From Rudaeicoccus suwonensis (GTDB taxonomy: Bacteria; Actinomycetota; Actinomycetes; Actinomycetales; Dermatophilaceae): a stretch of DNA of 64,000 nt. The translations under genes were made by a program, and so were the position numbers. The notes beneath the pieces were generated by a model. It was not told the DNA's origin, searched no databases, and worked only from the letters and a program-made list of their open reading frames with translations. The stretch is taken from NCBI RefSeq assembly GCF_007829035.1, contig NZ_VIVQ01000002.1, positions 372,001 to 436,000 on the forward strand. The letters run 5' to 3'. Of this stretch, positions 15,973-25,600 are shown one piece after another. The first letter of the stretch is position 1; the number at the start of each line of letters is the position of its first letter.

Positions 15973-17124
15973 CTACAGCGCGACGATGCCTTCGGCGCCG
16001 ATGCCGTTGGGCACGGTGACCGAACCGGTCTTGGTCAGCGATGCGTGCGCGCCGATCGTGTAGACGTCCACGATGCCGTTGACGCCGGTCTGCACGTAGA
16101 GGTAGTGCCCATCAGGTGACACGGTCGCATCGACGGTGCCGGGGTCGGTGGCGGTGACGCCCTCGCTGGTCAGCTTGCCCGAGGACGAGGAGACGTAGCT
16201 CGACACGGTGTTGCTGCCGGCGTTGGAGACGAAGATGTCATTGCCCCAAGAGGCGACCCAGCACGGCGCCTTCTGACCGGTGGCGACGGTGTCCAGGGTG
16301 GTCGCCTGGCCATTGCGTGCAAGCTGGAACGAGACGACGTTGCCGGTTCCCGGCTCGCTGAGAACGAGGTGGCCTCGAGCGTCGTAGGCGAACCCGAAGG
16401 GCACCGCGCCCGGCAGGGAGGTCACGACCGGCTTGGTCGACGGCCCCCAGAACGCGAGCGGGAACGACTCTAGGGTGTTGCCACCGTTCTTGGTAGCGAC
16501 GATCAACGACTGGCCGTTGGGGGCGAAGCTCAACTGCCCTGGGGTTGAGACGAATTCGTTGGGCTGTCCCGGTGCGGACGTGTTGAGCTTCAGCTGACGG
16601 TTCCAGGACGGGACCGCGAAGAGCTCATTGCCCACGCGGACGTAGCCGGAGATCGATCCACCATTGCGTGCGTTGAGGACGAAGACGAGGTTTCCGCGGA
16701 CGGCGACGCTGACGGGGAACGTGCCCTCGGTGGGCACGACCTGCTCACGCACCAGGTGATCGCCGAAGACAGCGAAGGACGTCAAGGTGTTGCTGCCGGC
16801 GTTGACGGCATACAGCGTGTGAGACAGGGCGTCGTAGGACAAGGAGCCTTCGCTCGACAGGTGATCGGCGACTGCTCCGGACAGTGCGCCGCCGTTGCCG
16901 CCCGTGGGGTACGCCCCGACCTGGGTCAGGCCGCCGGACTTGGTGCGGTCGTAGGCGTAGACGGTGTTGCCAGTGGTGGAGTTGTTCTGGACGAACACGA
17001 TGCCGTGCGTCGCCGGCTGCGGTGCGTTGTGGTGAACGGTGGCGGCGTTGGCCGGTGCCACGGCGACGAGCCCGGTGGCTGCGATCGCTCCGACGGTGGA
17101 CGCAATCCTGGTGAAGGTCTTCAT
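15973..17124 (-). CDS. secreted lactonase-type beta-propeller protein
   Basis: A 383-aa secreted protein. The signal peptide is MKTFTRIASTVGAIAATGLV ending near APANA. The rest is repeated propeller blades (VAVRGNLVFVLN, LSFAPNGQSLIVATKNGG, DATVSPDGHYLYVQTG), as in the 6-phosphogluconolactonase/YncE-like group. In secreted form such proteins are often not enzymes, so no reaction is claimed. The ATG at 17124 is preceded by AAAGGAA; an upstream in-frame start would put charged residues before the signal. Confidence 0.75.
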   Translation of the reverse strand: MKTFTRIASTVGAIAATGLVAVAPANAATVHHNAPQPATHGIVFVQNNSTTGNTVYAYDRTKSGGLTQVGAYPTGGNGGALSGAVADHLSSEGSLSYDALSHTLYAVNAGSNTLTSFAVFGDHLVREQVVPTEGTFPVSVAVRGNLVFVLNARNGGSISGYVRVGNELFAVPSWNRQLKLNTSAPGQPNEFVSTPGQLSFAPNGQSLIVATKNGGNTLESFPLAFWGPSTKPVVTSLPGAVPFGFAYDARGHLVLSEPGTGNVVSFQLARNGQATTLDTVATGQKAPCWVASWGNDIFVSNAGSNTVSSYVSSSSGKLTSEGVTATDPGTVDATVSPDGHYLYVQTGVNGIVDVYTIGAHASLTKTGSVTVPNGIGAEGIVAL

Positions 17125-17373
17125 GACGTTTCCTTTGAGTTCGGGTGGGGAGGTGTGTGGGCCGCCGCCCTGAATCCGCATCGGATCTGACGGCGACATG
17201 ACAACAGCGTCGCCAGGTCCGCAGGTCTTACCCGCACAGATATAACGAAGGTCTTACGTGTGAACTCGAGCCGCCGATCGGCCTTGCAGGCGGGCTCTGC
17301 CTGTCCACCGCCGTTCTGCGACGGACCGGAAAAGCGGTCGCCGGTATGCCGATTCGGCTGAGACCCTGTCCAA

Positions 17374-18114
17374 ATGCGTTTCGTCACCTTGGCCGAGCGG
17401 CCCGATCTCGTCCCCGCGATGTGGCAGATGGGCAACAACTGGCCGACGTTCATGCAGCAGGACCGCGTCGGACGTGACGCCTTCGGCCAACTGCCTGCGG
17501 TCTTTCCCGAGTGGCAGCAACTGCTGCTGGACGACGATCGGATCGTCGGTCGGGTGAACGCAATCCCGTTCTCATGGGTCGGCACGGATGATGACCTGCC
17601 AGATGACGGATGGGCCGGCGTCATACAGCGCGGCTTCGCGGCCCGACGCGAAGGCGTGCCGCCCACGGCGATCTCATTGCTTGAAGCACGGCTTGTTCCG
17701 GCGCTGTTGGGAGCTGGTCATGCGCGGACCATGTTGGAAGAGATGGGCTCCCGGGTGATCGCAGCCGGGATGCGCGATCTGTTCGGGCCGGTGCGACCGA
17801 CCGGCAAGCATCGTGAACCGCATCGGGCGATGGATGACTACGCACGGGCGACCCGAGCTGACGGACTTCCCGTTGATCCGTGGTTGCGGTCCCATGTCCG
17901 GATGGGCGGGCGGATAGTGAAGGTAGCACCGACCTCGATGGCGATCGCCGGCTCACTCAGCGAGTGGCGGGATTGGACCGGTCTGGCCTTCGACGCGTCC
18001 GGGCCGACGGTGGTGCCGTTCGCGTGCAATCCGATCCACGTCGACCTCGAGCAAGATCACGCCGTGTATGTCGAACCGAACGTCTGGGTTCACCACGACC
18101 TACGCGGCCGGTGA
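17374..18114 (+). CDS. GNAT-like acetyltransferase-fold protein
   Basis: A 246-aa protein resembling actinobacterial GNAT-type transferases: an N-terminal MRFVTLAERPDLVPAMWQM strand-helix, DDDRIVGRVNAIPF as the central strands, and a helix with LLGAGHARTMLEEM in the position of the acetyl-CoA loop. The canonical Q/R-x-x-G-x-G/A is degenerate. The C-terminus has WVHHDLRGR. Substrate unknown. It is divergent from the propeller gene. Confidence 0.6.
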   Translation: MRFVTLAERPDLVPAMWQMGNNWPTFMQQDRVGRDAFGQLPAVFPEWQQLLLDDDRIVGRVNAIPFSWVGTDDDLPDDGWAGVIQRGFAARREGVPPTAISLLEARLVPALLGAGHARTMLEEMGSRVIAAGMRDLFGPVRPTGKHREPHRAMDDYARATRADGLPVDPWLRSHVRMGGRIVKVAPTSMAIAGSLSEWRDWTGLAFDASGPTVVPFACNPIHVDLEQDHAVYVEPNVWVHHDLRGR

Positions 18115-18215
18115 CCAAGACCGCGCAAACATGTGAACCGGTCAAAGTACGGCATCACGCCACAGCCACTCGTTGTCATCGTTGGGCCTGGGGCGTGCTC
18201 GCACAAGGAGGTCTC

Positions 18216-18722
18216 GTGCCCGTGTCGTTGAGTCCGCGGCGGCTTCGGTATTCCGACCACCTCATCGTGCTGGCAACCCTCTGCTTGTGTGTCGATCGAT
18301 TCGCCGATGTCGAAGTCTCTGGCGACGAGTCCGCAAGACCTGCAGATCTGACGAGTCTGCCTGCAGATTGGGCCCTCAGCCACTCGCAGCTGCTTCATGT
18401 GGCAGGGATCGAGATGGATCCGGACGACGAGGAAAACACCAGTCACTGGCTCAGTTCTTTCGTGATCTCAGAGCAGGAAGAGCCTCTCGTTCGAACTCTC
18501 GCCGATGCCATCGGACCGGACGTGCTTTTCGCGAGCCTGTGGGCCATCGGCCACGGCGCTCCGTCGAGCCGCCTTGACGAGGACGAATTCGGCGACCCAC
18601 TGCAGGAGGTGCTGCGATTTCCACTCGAGACCGACCGATTGGAAGGCATCCTGCAGTTCGACACGTCGTTCGACAAGATGCGGATGTTCGAATGGCTGCA
18701 GGAAATCTGCCACTTCCGATAG
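18216..18722 (+). CDS. hypothetical 168-aa acidic protein
   Basis: Not recognised. GTG 18216 follows AAGGAGG at the right spacing, which fixes this start over a much longer frame overlapping the previous gene. The protein is soluble and acidic (EMDPDDEENTSHWL, RLDEDEFGDPL) and ends FEWLQEICHFR. It follows the GNAT-like gene by about 100 nt and converges with the Fic locus. Confidence 0.6.
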   Translation: MPVSLSPRRLRYSDHLIVLATLCLCVDRFADVEVSGDESARPADLTSLPADWALSHSQLLHVAGIEMDPDDEENTSHWLSSFVISEQEEPLVRTLADAIGPDVLFASLWAIGHGAPSSRLDEDEFGDPLQEVLRFPLETDRLEGILQFDTSFDKMRMFEWLQEICHFR

Positions 18723-18814
18723 TGCGCGACCCCGTGGCAGGTGAGCAACATTGAGTGTTGTCGTGGGCCGAAGACCGAACCCGGTTTCAGGCTGAGGTTC
18801 CTCAGGTCCACGAC

Positions 18815-19415
18815 CTAGAAGTCGCCGACAATGCTGGCGAGATATTGCTGCAGGAGTTCGGCCAAAGGACCAGTGCGCGCGGCGATTGCCATCAGCCGCA
18901 CCTCCCGCAGCTGGTCGACCGGGATCGACGGCCAATCGAATCGGCGCCCGGTCGAGGCCGCCACCTTTTCCACGTAAATCGTTTGGGATCGTGTGTTGCC
19001 ATCGCGGAATGGGTGGATCGCTGACAGGGTGCCCCCAATGCTCGGCGAGCTGGTGGGCGAACTCCCGGTCCGGTAACCGTTGCAACTGCCCGTCCCGGTC
19101 CAATTGGCTGAACAGCTCCTGCAATTGATCACGGATGTACTCAGGGCGGCAGTACGCGATCCCAGTTCCGGAGGCTTGCATGTTGACGTCCTGGATCTGC
19201 CCGGCCCACAACACCACCGGCCCCAACAGCACCTGGTGGACGTGCGCCAAGTAGTCGAAATCGAACCGGTCCGGTAATTCCTCACCACCGAGCACACCGA
19301 TACCTGCGGAGGCGACGTCGTTCATCGCTTGGTCTAACCGGGCCGGGTCTTTGATGTTGAAGGTGTTGATCAGTAGCCCACCGGACCCGGGGTAGGTGTA
19401 CTTGTCGTCAATCAT
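18815..19415 (-). pseudogene. Fic-family toxin with a +1 frameshift
   Basis: Fic/AMPylase-type toxin. The N-terminal frame contains KYTYPGSGGLLINTFNI and LLGPVVLWAGQIQDV, typical of VbhT-like Fic proteins. The catalytic Fic motif HPFRDGNTRSQ appears only in the next frame. The switch falls in a run of five C (19032-19036; G on the coding strand); with four, the frame would read ...EHWGTLSAIHPFRDGN... and give a 199-aa protein ending at 18815. If intact, it would transfer AMP to a cellular target. The start overlaps the antitoxin stop (ATGA). The shift may be a sequencing error, real decay or a slippage site. Confidence 0.75.
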
Positions 19416-19618
19416 CCGTTCGCGTACTTGGCCGCGATCTGCTCCAACGCTTCCTCATACGACAACTCGCCCCGCAGAATCGCCTCGGTACGGCCCAGGG
19501 CTTCCGCGTCGGGGAAGTGCCCCGCCAACTGCTGCGACTTCTCCGCCAACGCCATCCACCGCTGCAGTTCCGCACCAGACAAGGTCTTGCGCTGTGCAGC
19601 GCTGATATGTGTCGTCAT
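19412..19618 (-). CDS. VbhA-like antitoxin for the Fic protein
   Basis: A 68-aa protein directly upstream of fic with a 4-nt overlap (ATGA). It is helical, with ALGRTEAILRGELSYEEALE and a final AAKYANG, like VbhA-family antitoxins, which place a glutamate in the Fic ATP site. The ATG at 19618 overlaps the stop of the upstream gene (TGATG). The inhibitory glutamate motif cannot be assigned with certainty. Confidence 0.65.
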   Translation of the reverse strand: MTTHISAAQRKTLSGAELQRWMALAEKSQQLAGHFPDAEALGRTEAILRGELSYEEALEQIAAKYANG

Positions 19619-19896
19619 CACTGGCTCACCCCATCCTTGGCCATCCACGCCTGGACATACTCCGCGATCGCGTCCCGCATCACTGACGACGCATCCCGAC
19701 CCTGCGCCGCGGCCAACCGGTCCACCTCATCACTCAGCGCCCGCGGCAACCGCACCTGCCGACGCGGCGACTGACCCGACCGGCCCTCAGCCGGATCCAA
19801 CCGCGGCCGGCCTGGGGACCCTGCGCGCGCAACTCGAGCCCGCACTACCTGCTCAAGCACTGCGCCAGGAGTGGTCGCAACCGTCTCGGAGACCAT
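19618..19896 (-). CDS. ribbon-helix-helix type DNA-binding protein
   Basis: A 92-aa protein, first gene of the Fic operon. The C-terminal half (RRQVRLPRALSDEVDRLA, then GRDASSVMRDAIAEYV) matches a CopG/Arc ribbon-helix-helix. It is likely the autorepressor of the operon. The N-terminal ~40 residues are proline/arginine-rich and the start could be further in. Upstream sequence (19897-20097) is AT-rich and contains no other gene. Confidence 0.6.
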   Translation of the reverse strand: MVSETVATTPGAVLEQVVRARVARAGSPGRPRLDPAEGRSGQSPRRQVRLPRALSDEVDRLAAAQGRDASSVMRDAIAEYVQAWMAKDGVSQ

Positions 19897-20097
19897 CCTT
19901 CATAGTGGACTACAGAAATATTCGCAAGGGCCAGTAACCCCCGGAATTACAGCAATCTAAGCAACTCTAGTAAACCGCCGATAGTTCACCTTATGTCAAG
20001 CTAGGTTTACATGTGGCGTTGCGAACGACATATTTACCTGTCACGCTTGAGCCATGATGCTCCTCCCCCTTCTCATCTGTAAGCAGTTGCGCCGGCC

Positions 20098-20691
20098 ATG
20101 AGCTGGACCGATGCCACCGGCCGCCACGAAGGCCACGTGAAGATGCTCTTCGCCGACGACAAGCTCGGCGGCGGGACCTACTCGGCCGCTGGCCTATCCG
20201 TCGACGGACCCGACGGTCGCACCATCCTGGACCCAGATGGTCGGCCACTGGAGTCACGTCCCGAAGCTGCCGTCATAGGGTGGCGCGTGGCCTGCAACCA
20301 CAGCAGCGCCACCCACCCGGGCCAGGCCAGCTGGGAAAGCCCGGTCGAGACCTGGATTTCACCGATCACGTGGCGGCGGGTCTACTCCCCGATTGAGGAA
20401 GACATCTTCGAGCGACGTATCTATGCACCGCTCGTCGACGACGGCAGTGTGTTCATCGGTGATCAAGAAGACCATGTATGGCGGGCGATCCACAATGAAT
20501 GGGCGGCACACCTCGAACCCGAAAACCACGACCTTGCCATCCGCAACACCATCGCGGCCATCGCCAACGCGCAGCAGCAGCTCACCCTCGACGTCTCCGC
20601 TGCTCGCGCTGTCGGCCTGTCCTGGGCCGCGATCGGCCGCGCCGCTGGCATGACCCGCCAAGCCGCCCGTGACCGCTGGGGCGCCCCATGA
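20098..20691 (+). CDS. hypothetical protein with C-terminal HTH-like helix
   Basis: A 197-aa protein of unknown family. Its end (ARAVGLSWAAIGRAAGMTRQ) reads as a helix-turn-helix, so DNA binding is plausible. The N-terminal half has HEGHVKMLFADD and repeated DPDGRP turns. No ribosome site precedes ATG 20098, so the start may be wrong or truncated. It overlaps the next gene by 4 nt (ATGA) and heads a three-gene unit. Confidence 0.55.
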   Translation: MSWTDATGRHEGHVKMLFADDKLGGGTYSAAGLSVDGPDGRTILDPDGRPLESRPEAAVIGWRVACNHSSATHPGQASWESPVETWISPITWRRVYSPIEEDIFERRIYAPLVDDGSVFIGDQEDHVWRAIHNEWAAHLEPENHDLAIRNTIAAIANAQQQLTLDVSAARAVGLSWAAIGRAAGMTRQAARDRWGAP

Positions 20692-21182
20692 AGTTCCGCG
20701 TGCGCGATGTAACTGTTGCCGCCGCGAGCATGGCGATCGGCGCTGTCGGCATCGCACCGTTCCTGGCGCACCACGACAGGACACGCGACGCTCTCGGAGC
20801 CTTCGTCATCTCACCCGGATTCGGCGGCCTGGCCGCTCTGATCACTGCCCTCGTGGCATTGAAGGTGGCCCGGGAACGGCTTGACGCCGACGCGACCACG
20901 GCAAATGAGCAGCGGGCGGCTGACGCCGACGCAGTAACCAGGCAGATCGAAGCCAACGAACGCGCTGCGGCCGACCAGCGGCTCCAGGATGAGCAGCAGC
21001 AGCTCCGCAACGACTCTCTCAACCGCTGGTGGCAGTTGGCGTTGTGGTTGGACAGGCAGATCGACAAGGGGAATTTCACGGTCGAGCAAACGTTGACGAC
21101 GCTAGAGACCCTTGAGCAGTCAGTGACAACCCCGGAGCAGAGTGTCATGGTGGAGTGTCTGACAACCCGAGTTATCCAGTAG
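20688..21182 (+). CDS. membrane-anchored coiled-coil protein
   Basis: A 164-aa protein with two hydrophobic segments in the first 65 residues (TVAAASMAIGAVGIAPFL and SPGFGGLAALITALVALKVA), followed by a charged, probably coiled-coil stretch (EANERAAADQRLQDEQQQLR) and a WWQLALWLDRQI segment. Function unknown. It is translationally coupled to the upstream gene and overlapped by the promoter-proximal region of the next. Confidence 0.6.
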   Translation: MKFRVRDVTVAAASMAIGAVGIAPFLAHHDRTRDALGAFVISPGFGGLAALITALVALKVARERLDADATTANEQRAADADAVTRQIEANERAAADQRLQDEQQQLRNDSLNRWWQLALWLDRQIDKGNFTVEQTLTTLETLEQSVTTPEQSVMVECLTTRVIQ

Positions 21183-21193
21183 GAGGTCGATCT

Positions 21194-21610
21194 GTGGCGA
21201 GGATTGCTCGTAGGAGCCTACGAACGTATGAATCCAGGGCGCGCCAAGCTTGGACCCCGACCCGGATCATTTTCGGTGTCGGTGCCGGGAAGAAGGACAT
21301 CAGTGTCATCGCCGACCCAGGCGATGTCATCACTGTCGACACTGGAGATGTCATCACCCTCGACAGTGGAGGTGTCATCACTGTCGACACTGGAGATGTC
21401 ACGCCCTTTGTCTTCAAGTCACAAAAGGCGACCTCCTTGGGCGTGCCGCGAAAGACGTCGTCTGGGGTATCACCGGTGTTGTCGAACATCGCGATCGAAC
21501 AGTCGCTGCCTGTTGAAACCCCTTCCGACGATGAAATCGACCGTGGCAAGGCCTTGATCGAACGCTTGCGCACGAACCGGTCGTCGCTCGAACGAGACAT
21601 AGTGAATTGA
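21194..21610 (+). CDS. small protein with tandem octapeptide repeats
   Basis: A 138-aa protein starting at GTG 21194, set by AGGAGG 7 bases upstream. Residues ~45-70 are three copies of D-V-I-T-V-D-T-G-like octapeptides encoded by 24-nt tandem repeats. The rest is basic at the N-terminus (RIARRSLRTYESRARQ) and ends in a charged helix. Function unknown; it is last in the three-gene unit. Confidence 0.55.
   Translation: MARIARRSLRTYESRARQAWTPTRIIFGVGAGKKDISVIADPGDVITVDTGDVITLDSGGVITVDTGDVTPFVFKSQKATSLGVPRKTSSGVSPVLSNIAIEQSLPVETPSDDEIDRGKALIERLRTNRSSLERDIVN
21323..21400 (+). repeat. 24-nt in-frame tandem repeat, about 3.2 copies
   Basis: Units begin at 21323, 21347 and 21371, with a partial copy at 21395. 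The core is GATGTCATCAC-Y-STCGACA, differing at a few bases. Such in-frame repeats can gain or lose units by slippage. Confidence 0.8.
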
Positions 21611-21764
21611 GCTCTTCGAACCGCGCGTGGAGCAGCGCGGCGGGTGGGTCAGGCGCCGGCTGGAACGCTTCATAGATCCCTGGCCGTGCATGGGTCAGGC
21701 GGATATGCACAGCCCGGTCCCTGACACCGGCATCGCTTCGCTTGCCGTGCCAGGATCACCCCTC

Positions 21765-22400
21765 GTGAGCACTAACGACGCCGCCCTGATTGCCATGCTC
21801 GACGAGGAGAACGACCTCGCCGAGGACCTGGTGCTGACCGTCACCTGCCGGGAGTCGCGTTTCGCGCGGCATGACACCTCGCTGCTGCGGTGGTTCACCG
21901 CGCACCTGGCCACCGAAACCCTCACCGAGGAAGATGGAGCGGATCCGGTCGTGACCGACGTTGCCGACGCCGAGGTGGTGCTGGTCAGCCTCCAGGACGG
22001 TCTCGCGGCGGCGTTCTTGGAGGCCGACGGGATCGACGGTGACATCTCCACTCCCCTGGAGCACCTACGACACCGAGGCGACGACACCACCATGGCCAGG
22101 CAACTACCTGGGATGAGTCACGTGCTGATCCTCGACCAGATCGAGGTGCCCGAGCAGCTGCGCGGCCGCGGCTACGGCACAACCATGATCCGCGAGATCG
22201 TCGACCACTTCGACTACCTCCTGCCGGCCACCGTCGTGCTGGCGTGGCCCTCCCCCACCAACCTCGACGACCTGGACCCCTTCACCGCCCGAGCAGCGGT
22301 AGGGCGAATGGAAACCGTGCTGGACAACGTGGGTATGCAGCGGCTAGACGACTCCCCCTTCTGGTGCGCCACCCTGACGCAACTGCACGCAGTCGAATAG
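21765..22400 (+). CDS. GNAT-fold N-acetyltransferase-like protein
   Basis: A 211-aa protein whose residues ~120-150 (HVLILDQIEVPEQLRGRGYG, then TTMIREIVDHF) contain the GNAT acetyl-CoA motif Q/R-x-x-G-x-G. The N-terminal half is acidic and unmatched. GTG 21765 follows AGGA by about 8 bases; the longer in-frame extension looks non-coding. The substrate is unknown. Confidence 0.6.
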   Translation: MSTNDAALIAMLDEENDLAEDLVLTVTCRESRFARHDTSLLRWFTAHLATETLTEEDGADPVVTDVADAEVVLVSLQDGLAAAFLEADGIDGDISTPLEHLRHRGDDTTMARQLPGMSHVLILDQIEVPEQLRGRGYGTTMIREIVDHFDYLLPATVVLAWPSPTNLDDLDPFTARAAVGRMETVLDNVGMQRLDDSPFWCATLTQLHAVE

Positions 22401-22688
22401 TCGTCGCCACTCGACCGATTCCGCCAGCGTCAGCCAAAGATGAGCCGTCCATCGGCGTCATGACTCGCTGGGCGCAGCGCCTTGTATCAGAAGCCGGGGA
22501 TCGTCTCATCCTTTAGCAGCGCTACGCGCGTCGGAGTTGCGCGGCGCGGCCATCCACGCTGTCTCTGCGAATCGCCACATCACGGTCATGCCACGAGGAC
22601 TCACGGTCGGTCATACCGCCACCTGCCTCGATCCACGGTACTTACTGAAGTAACGGCGATAGCACCCCGGGGATTGCGCCGATATATT

Positions 22689-25600
22689 TCAGCCGGTCGC
22701 AAACGAGCTTTGGCAAGTTCCATACGCATTGGCGACGTCACTTACTGTGCCGATAGCATCCGCGACATCGCTTGCGAAACCTAGAAATGAGGCGAATCCG
22801 GCGGCATTGAGGTTGCCTGCTGCCGTTGAGATTGCCGAGACTGCGTTAAGTGTGGACGATGCGGTACCTGGGATGCTTACGGCGGCTTGCGACCCCGCGA
22901 GGTTTTCGGCCGCGTTGAAGCACGTCAGGTACCCCTTTATTGCTTGGCATGATGTTGCGTCAACAGACCCACACGCGTTTGTGGCTGCTTGTACGACTTG
23001 CCCGTAGCCTTGTGCGACGGTCGACCAAGGCGTTGCGGATCCGTCGCAATTCGGGCTGACAAGGTCGGCTGCGGAGTCGGAAACTGTTGCCGCTCCGGCA
23101 GTGGAGTAGTACTCGTCTGCGTCAACCGCGCCGCAAACATGGGATGTGGACAGTAGGGAAGAAGCGGTCGTTATGGTCCAACCCGACCATCCTGTTAGCG
23201 CTGGGACAGGACCGTATGCCCCGTTAGGATCTCCCCAATACACGTCGTATGCCTCTACTGCGCAGCCCGCAGTGTTGGTCCACATCGACTGCCAGTCGCA
23301 TGCCTCGACGGCACGAGTCGACATGTTTGTGATAGACCCTGTAATTTCTAGACCCCCGATGTTGACACTGGCACCGACCGAGCCGTTATTGAGGTTCGCG
23401 TTGAACATCTTGATGACCTGCCCGGGAATGTCATATACCGTGACCGCAGTGTTCGCTCCGGTTATAGTGACGTTGTCGAGTTCAGTCGAAGATCCGTCAA
23501 ACAACAGGCCGCCGTATTTGAGTTCGAAGTTGCTTCCAGCGATGGAACCACCAGGATCAACCTCTATACCTTCTGTGCCGCCTGGGTTTCCTGTGCCAGT
23601 TGTTCCACCGACGGAGTTGTCGTCTCCTGATGTATAGACGATCGGGTTGTCCGACGAACCGTTAATGGACAGCGAACCTCCAGACTGCACATCGAAGCCA
23701 GCTGGATGTCCTGCGTCGGTACATGGCTGACACCAGCCATTGTAGTAACCCTTGATCACCGACCCGGCATCTATCGACACCTGAGCCCCCTGGGTGATAT
23801 CAACTTCATCTCCCCACGCATTGCTGATGCTCAACAATGCCAGTGGAAGTTCCGACGTATTGATGTTCCATGCGCCACTCAATCCGCCCGCCACCCCGAA
23901 GGCGTTGATCGCATTCCCAACCGCTTGGTTGCCGGATAACTGGTTCTGAAGGAGATCCGGCCCCTCAATCTCATACGCGATTCCTGCAAAATCGTCCACG
24001 GTGTTGTTTGTCACTATGGGCGCGACTGCCGTCTCGTTTGGCTCCGGTAGCACGGTAATTCCAACCGTGGCCAATGGTGAGGTGGTGCTGTAATTGAAAC
24101 TTTCCGGAATGCTGGCGACAGTCGTGCCGGTTATCGCTACGGATTCGTTGGATTGAGAGAATATTTGCCCCTCATAAACCGTTGAGTGCGTGATCGCGAG
24201 TGAGCCGCCCTGATTGTAAATTTGCCCGTATTTCAAGTTCAAGGACGTCGCGGCAAATTCGCTACCGGTTTCGAGGAGAATACCGTCGCCAGTGTTTCCA
24301 ATACCCGAGGTAGAAGGGGCACCGGTACCGGTTGTCCCGCCCACTGTATTGTCGTCTACGGCGGTGAGAGTGATCGGCCCGGATGCGTCACCGTTGAAGT
24401 TCAACGAGCCTCCTGCTTGGACATCGAAGTATCCATAATTCCCACCGCCGACACACAGGTAAGACCAGCCGGTGGGGTAGGACTTCATTACGACACCGGG
24501 TGCGATATTGACTGTCGCCTGCGGTAGTACGGATAAAGATTGAAACGACCAGTTGCCCGAGTTGACGGGCAGGAGCGCGGTAGGGATTCCTGCAGGGCTG
24601 ATGTTCCAGATACCGTTAAGTCCCCCCGACAGCCCGAGTGCATTGATGGCGTTCCCCGAAGCGGCGTTTCCTGTCACGTCACTTTGTTGCATTGACGGTT
24701 CAGAGACTGAGTATGCGATGCTGTCGACGTTACTCACTGTATTGTTGGTCACCGTGGCGGTATCTGCGGCATCGGTTGAAGCGATAACTTGAATCCCAGG
24801 TCCCTGGGCTGAGGAGTTGCATCCGCCGAACGTTGATGGTGCGTAAGAGACCGTTGTCCCGGTGACGGTGACGGGTTGGTCGCTTTGCGAGGCAATGTCA
24901 CCGTCGTAGACGACGGAGTTGGATACCGCCAAAGTGCCACCATCGTTGGACAAGGACTCGTACTTCAAGGTGGTTCGGCTCAAATTCGCTTCGCTGCTTG
25001 GTGCGACCAGATCAATTGCTGGGGCGAGTGAGGAGGCGATTGGTTGTCCTGACCCGGTGGTCCCTCCAACACTGTCGTCGTCTACGGACGTGATGACTAC
25101 GGGCGAGGGATCGGATCCGATGGCGTTCAGCGATCCGCCGGCATCAACGGTGACCGCCGACATCCACCCGGGTTCGTATTTGACTGTGGTGCCTGCTGTG
25201 AGGTTAAGCGTGGCTCCTTGCAGGACTTCTATGTCTCCTGCGCCTCCCCACGCAGGAGAGTATGTTCCCAACGCGAGTAACGGCAGGGTCGATGGAGTGA
25301 GTGTCCATACGCCGCTCAGCCCTGATGAGATGCCAATCGCATTAAGTGCATTGTTGCTGGCGGTGTCACCGGATACGTCGGCTTGCAGGAGGGCGGGCTC
25401 GGTTATTTCGTACGCAACGCCGGTCACGCCCGTGACGGAGTCATTCGTGATGACTGGGGTGACAGCGTTTTGTGTGGCTGCCGTGATGCTGATTCCAACG
25501 GTGCCGTTCGTGGCCGGGTCCGATGCATAGTTGATGGTGGTCGGGGTGTAGGCGACCGAGGTGGCGGTGATTTCCACCGGCTGGTCCGTGTCCGATGAGA

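Noticed and set aside
21323-21400. CRISPR-like array
   Set aside because: The 24-nt repeats are directly adjacent, in frame, and without spacers; they encode an octapeptide repeat.
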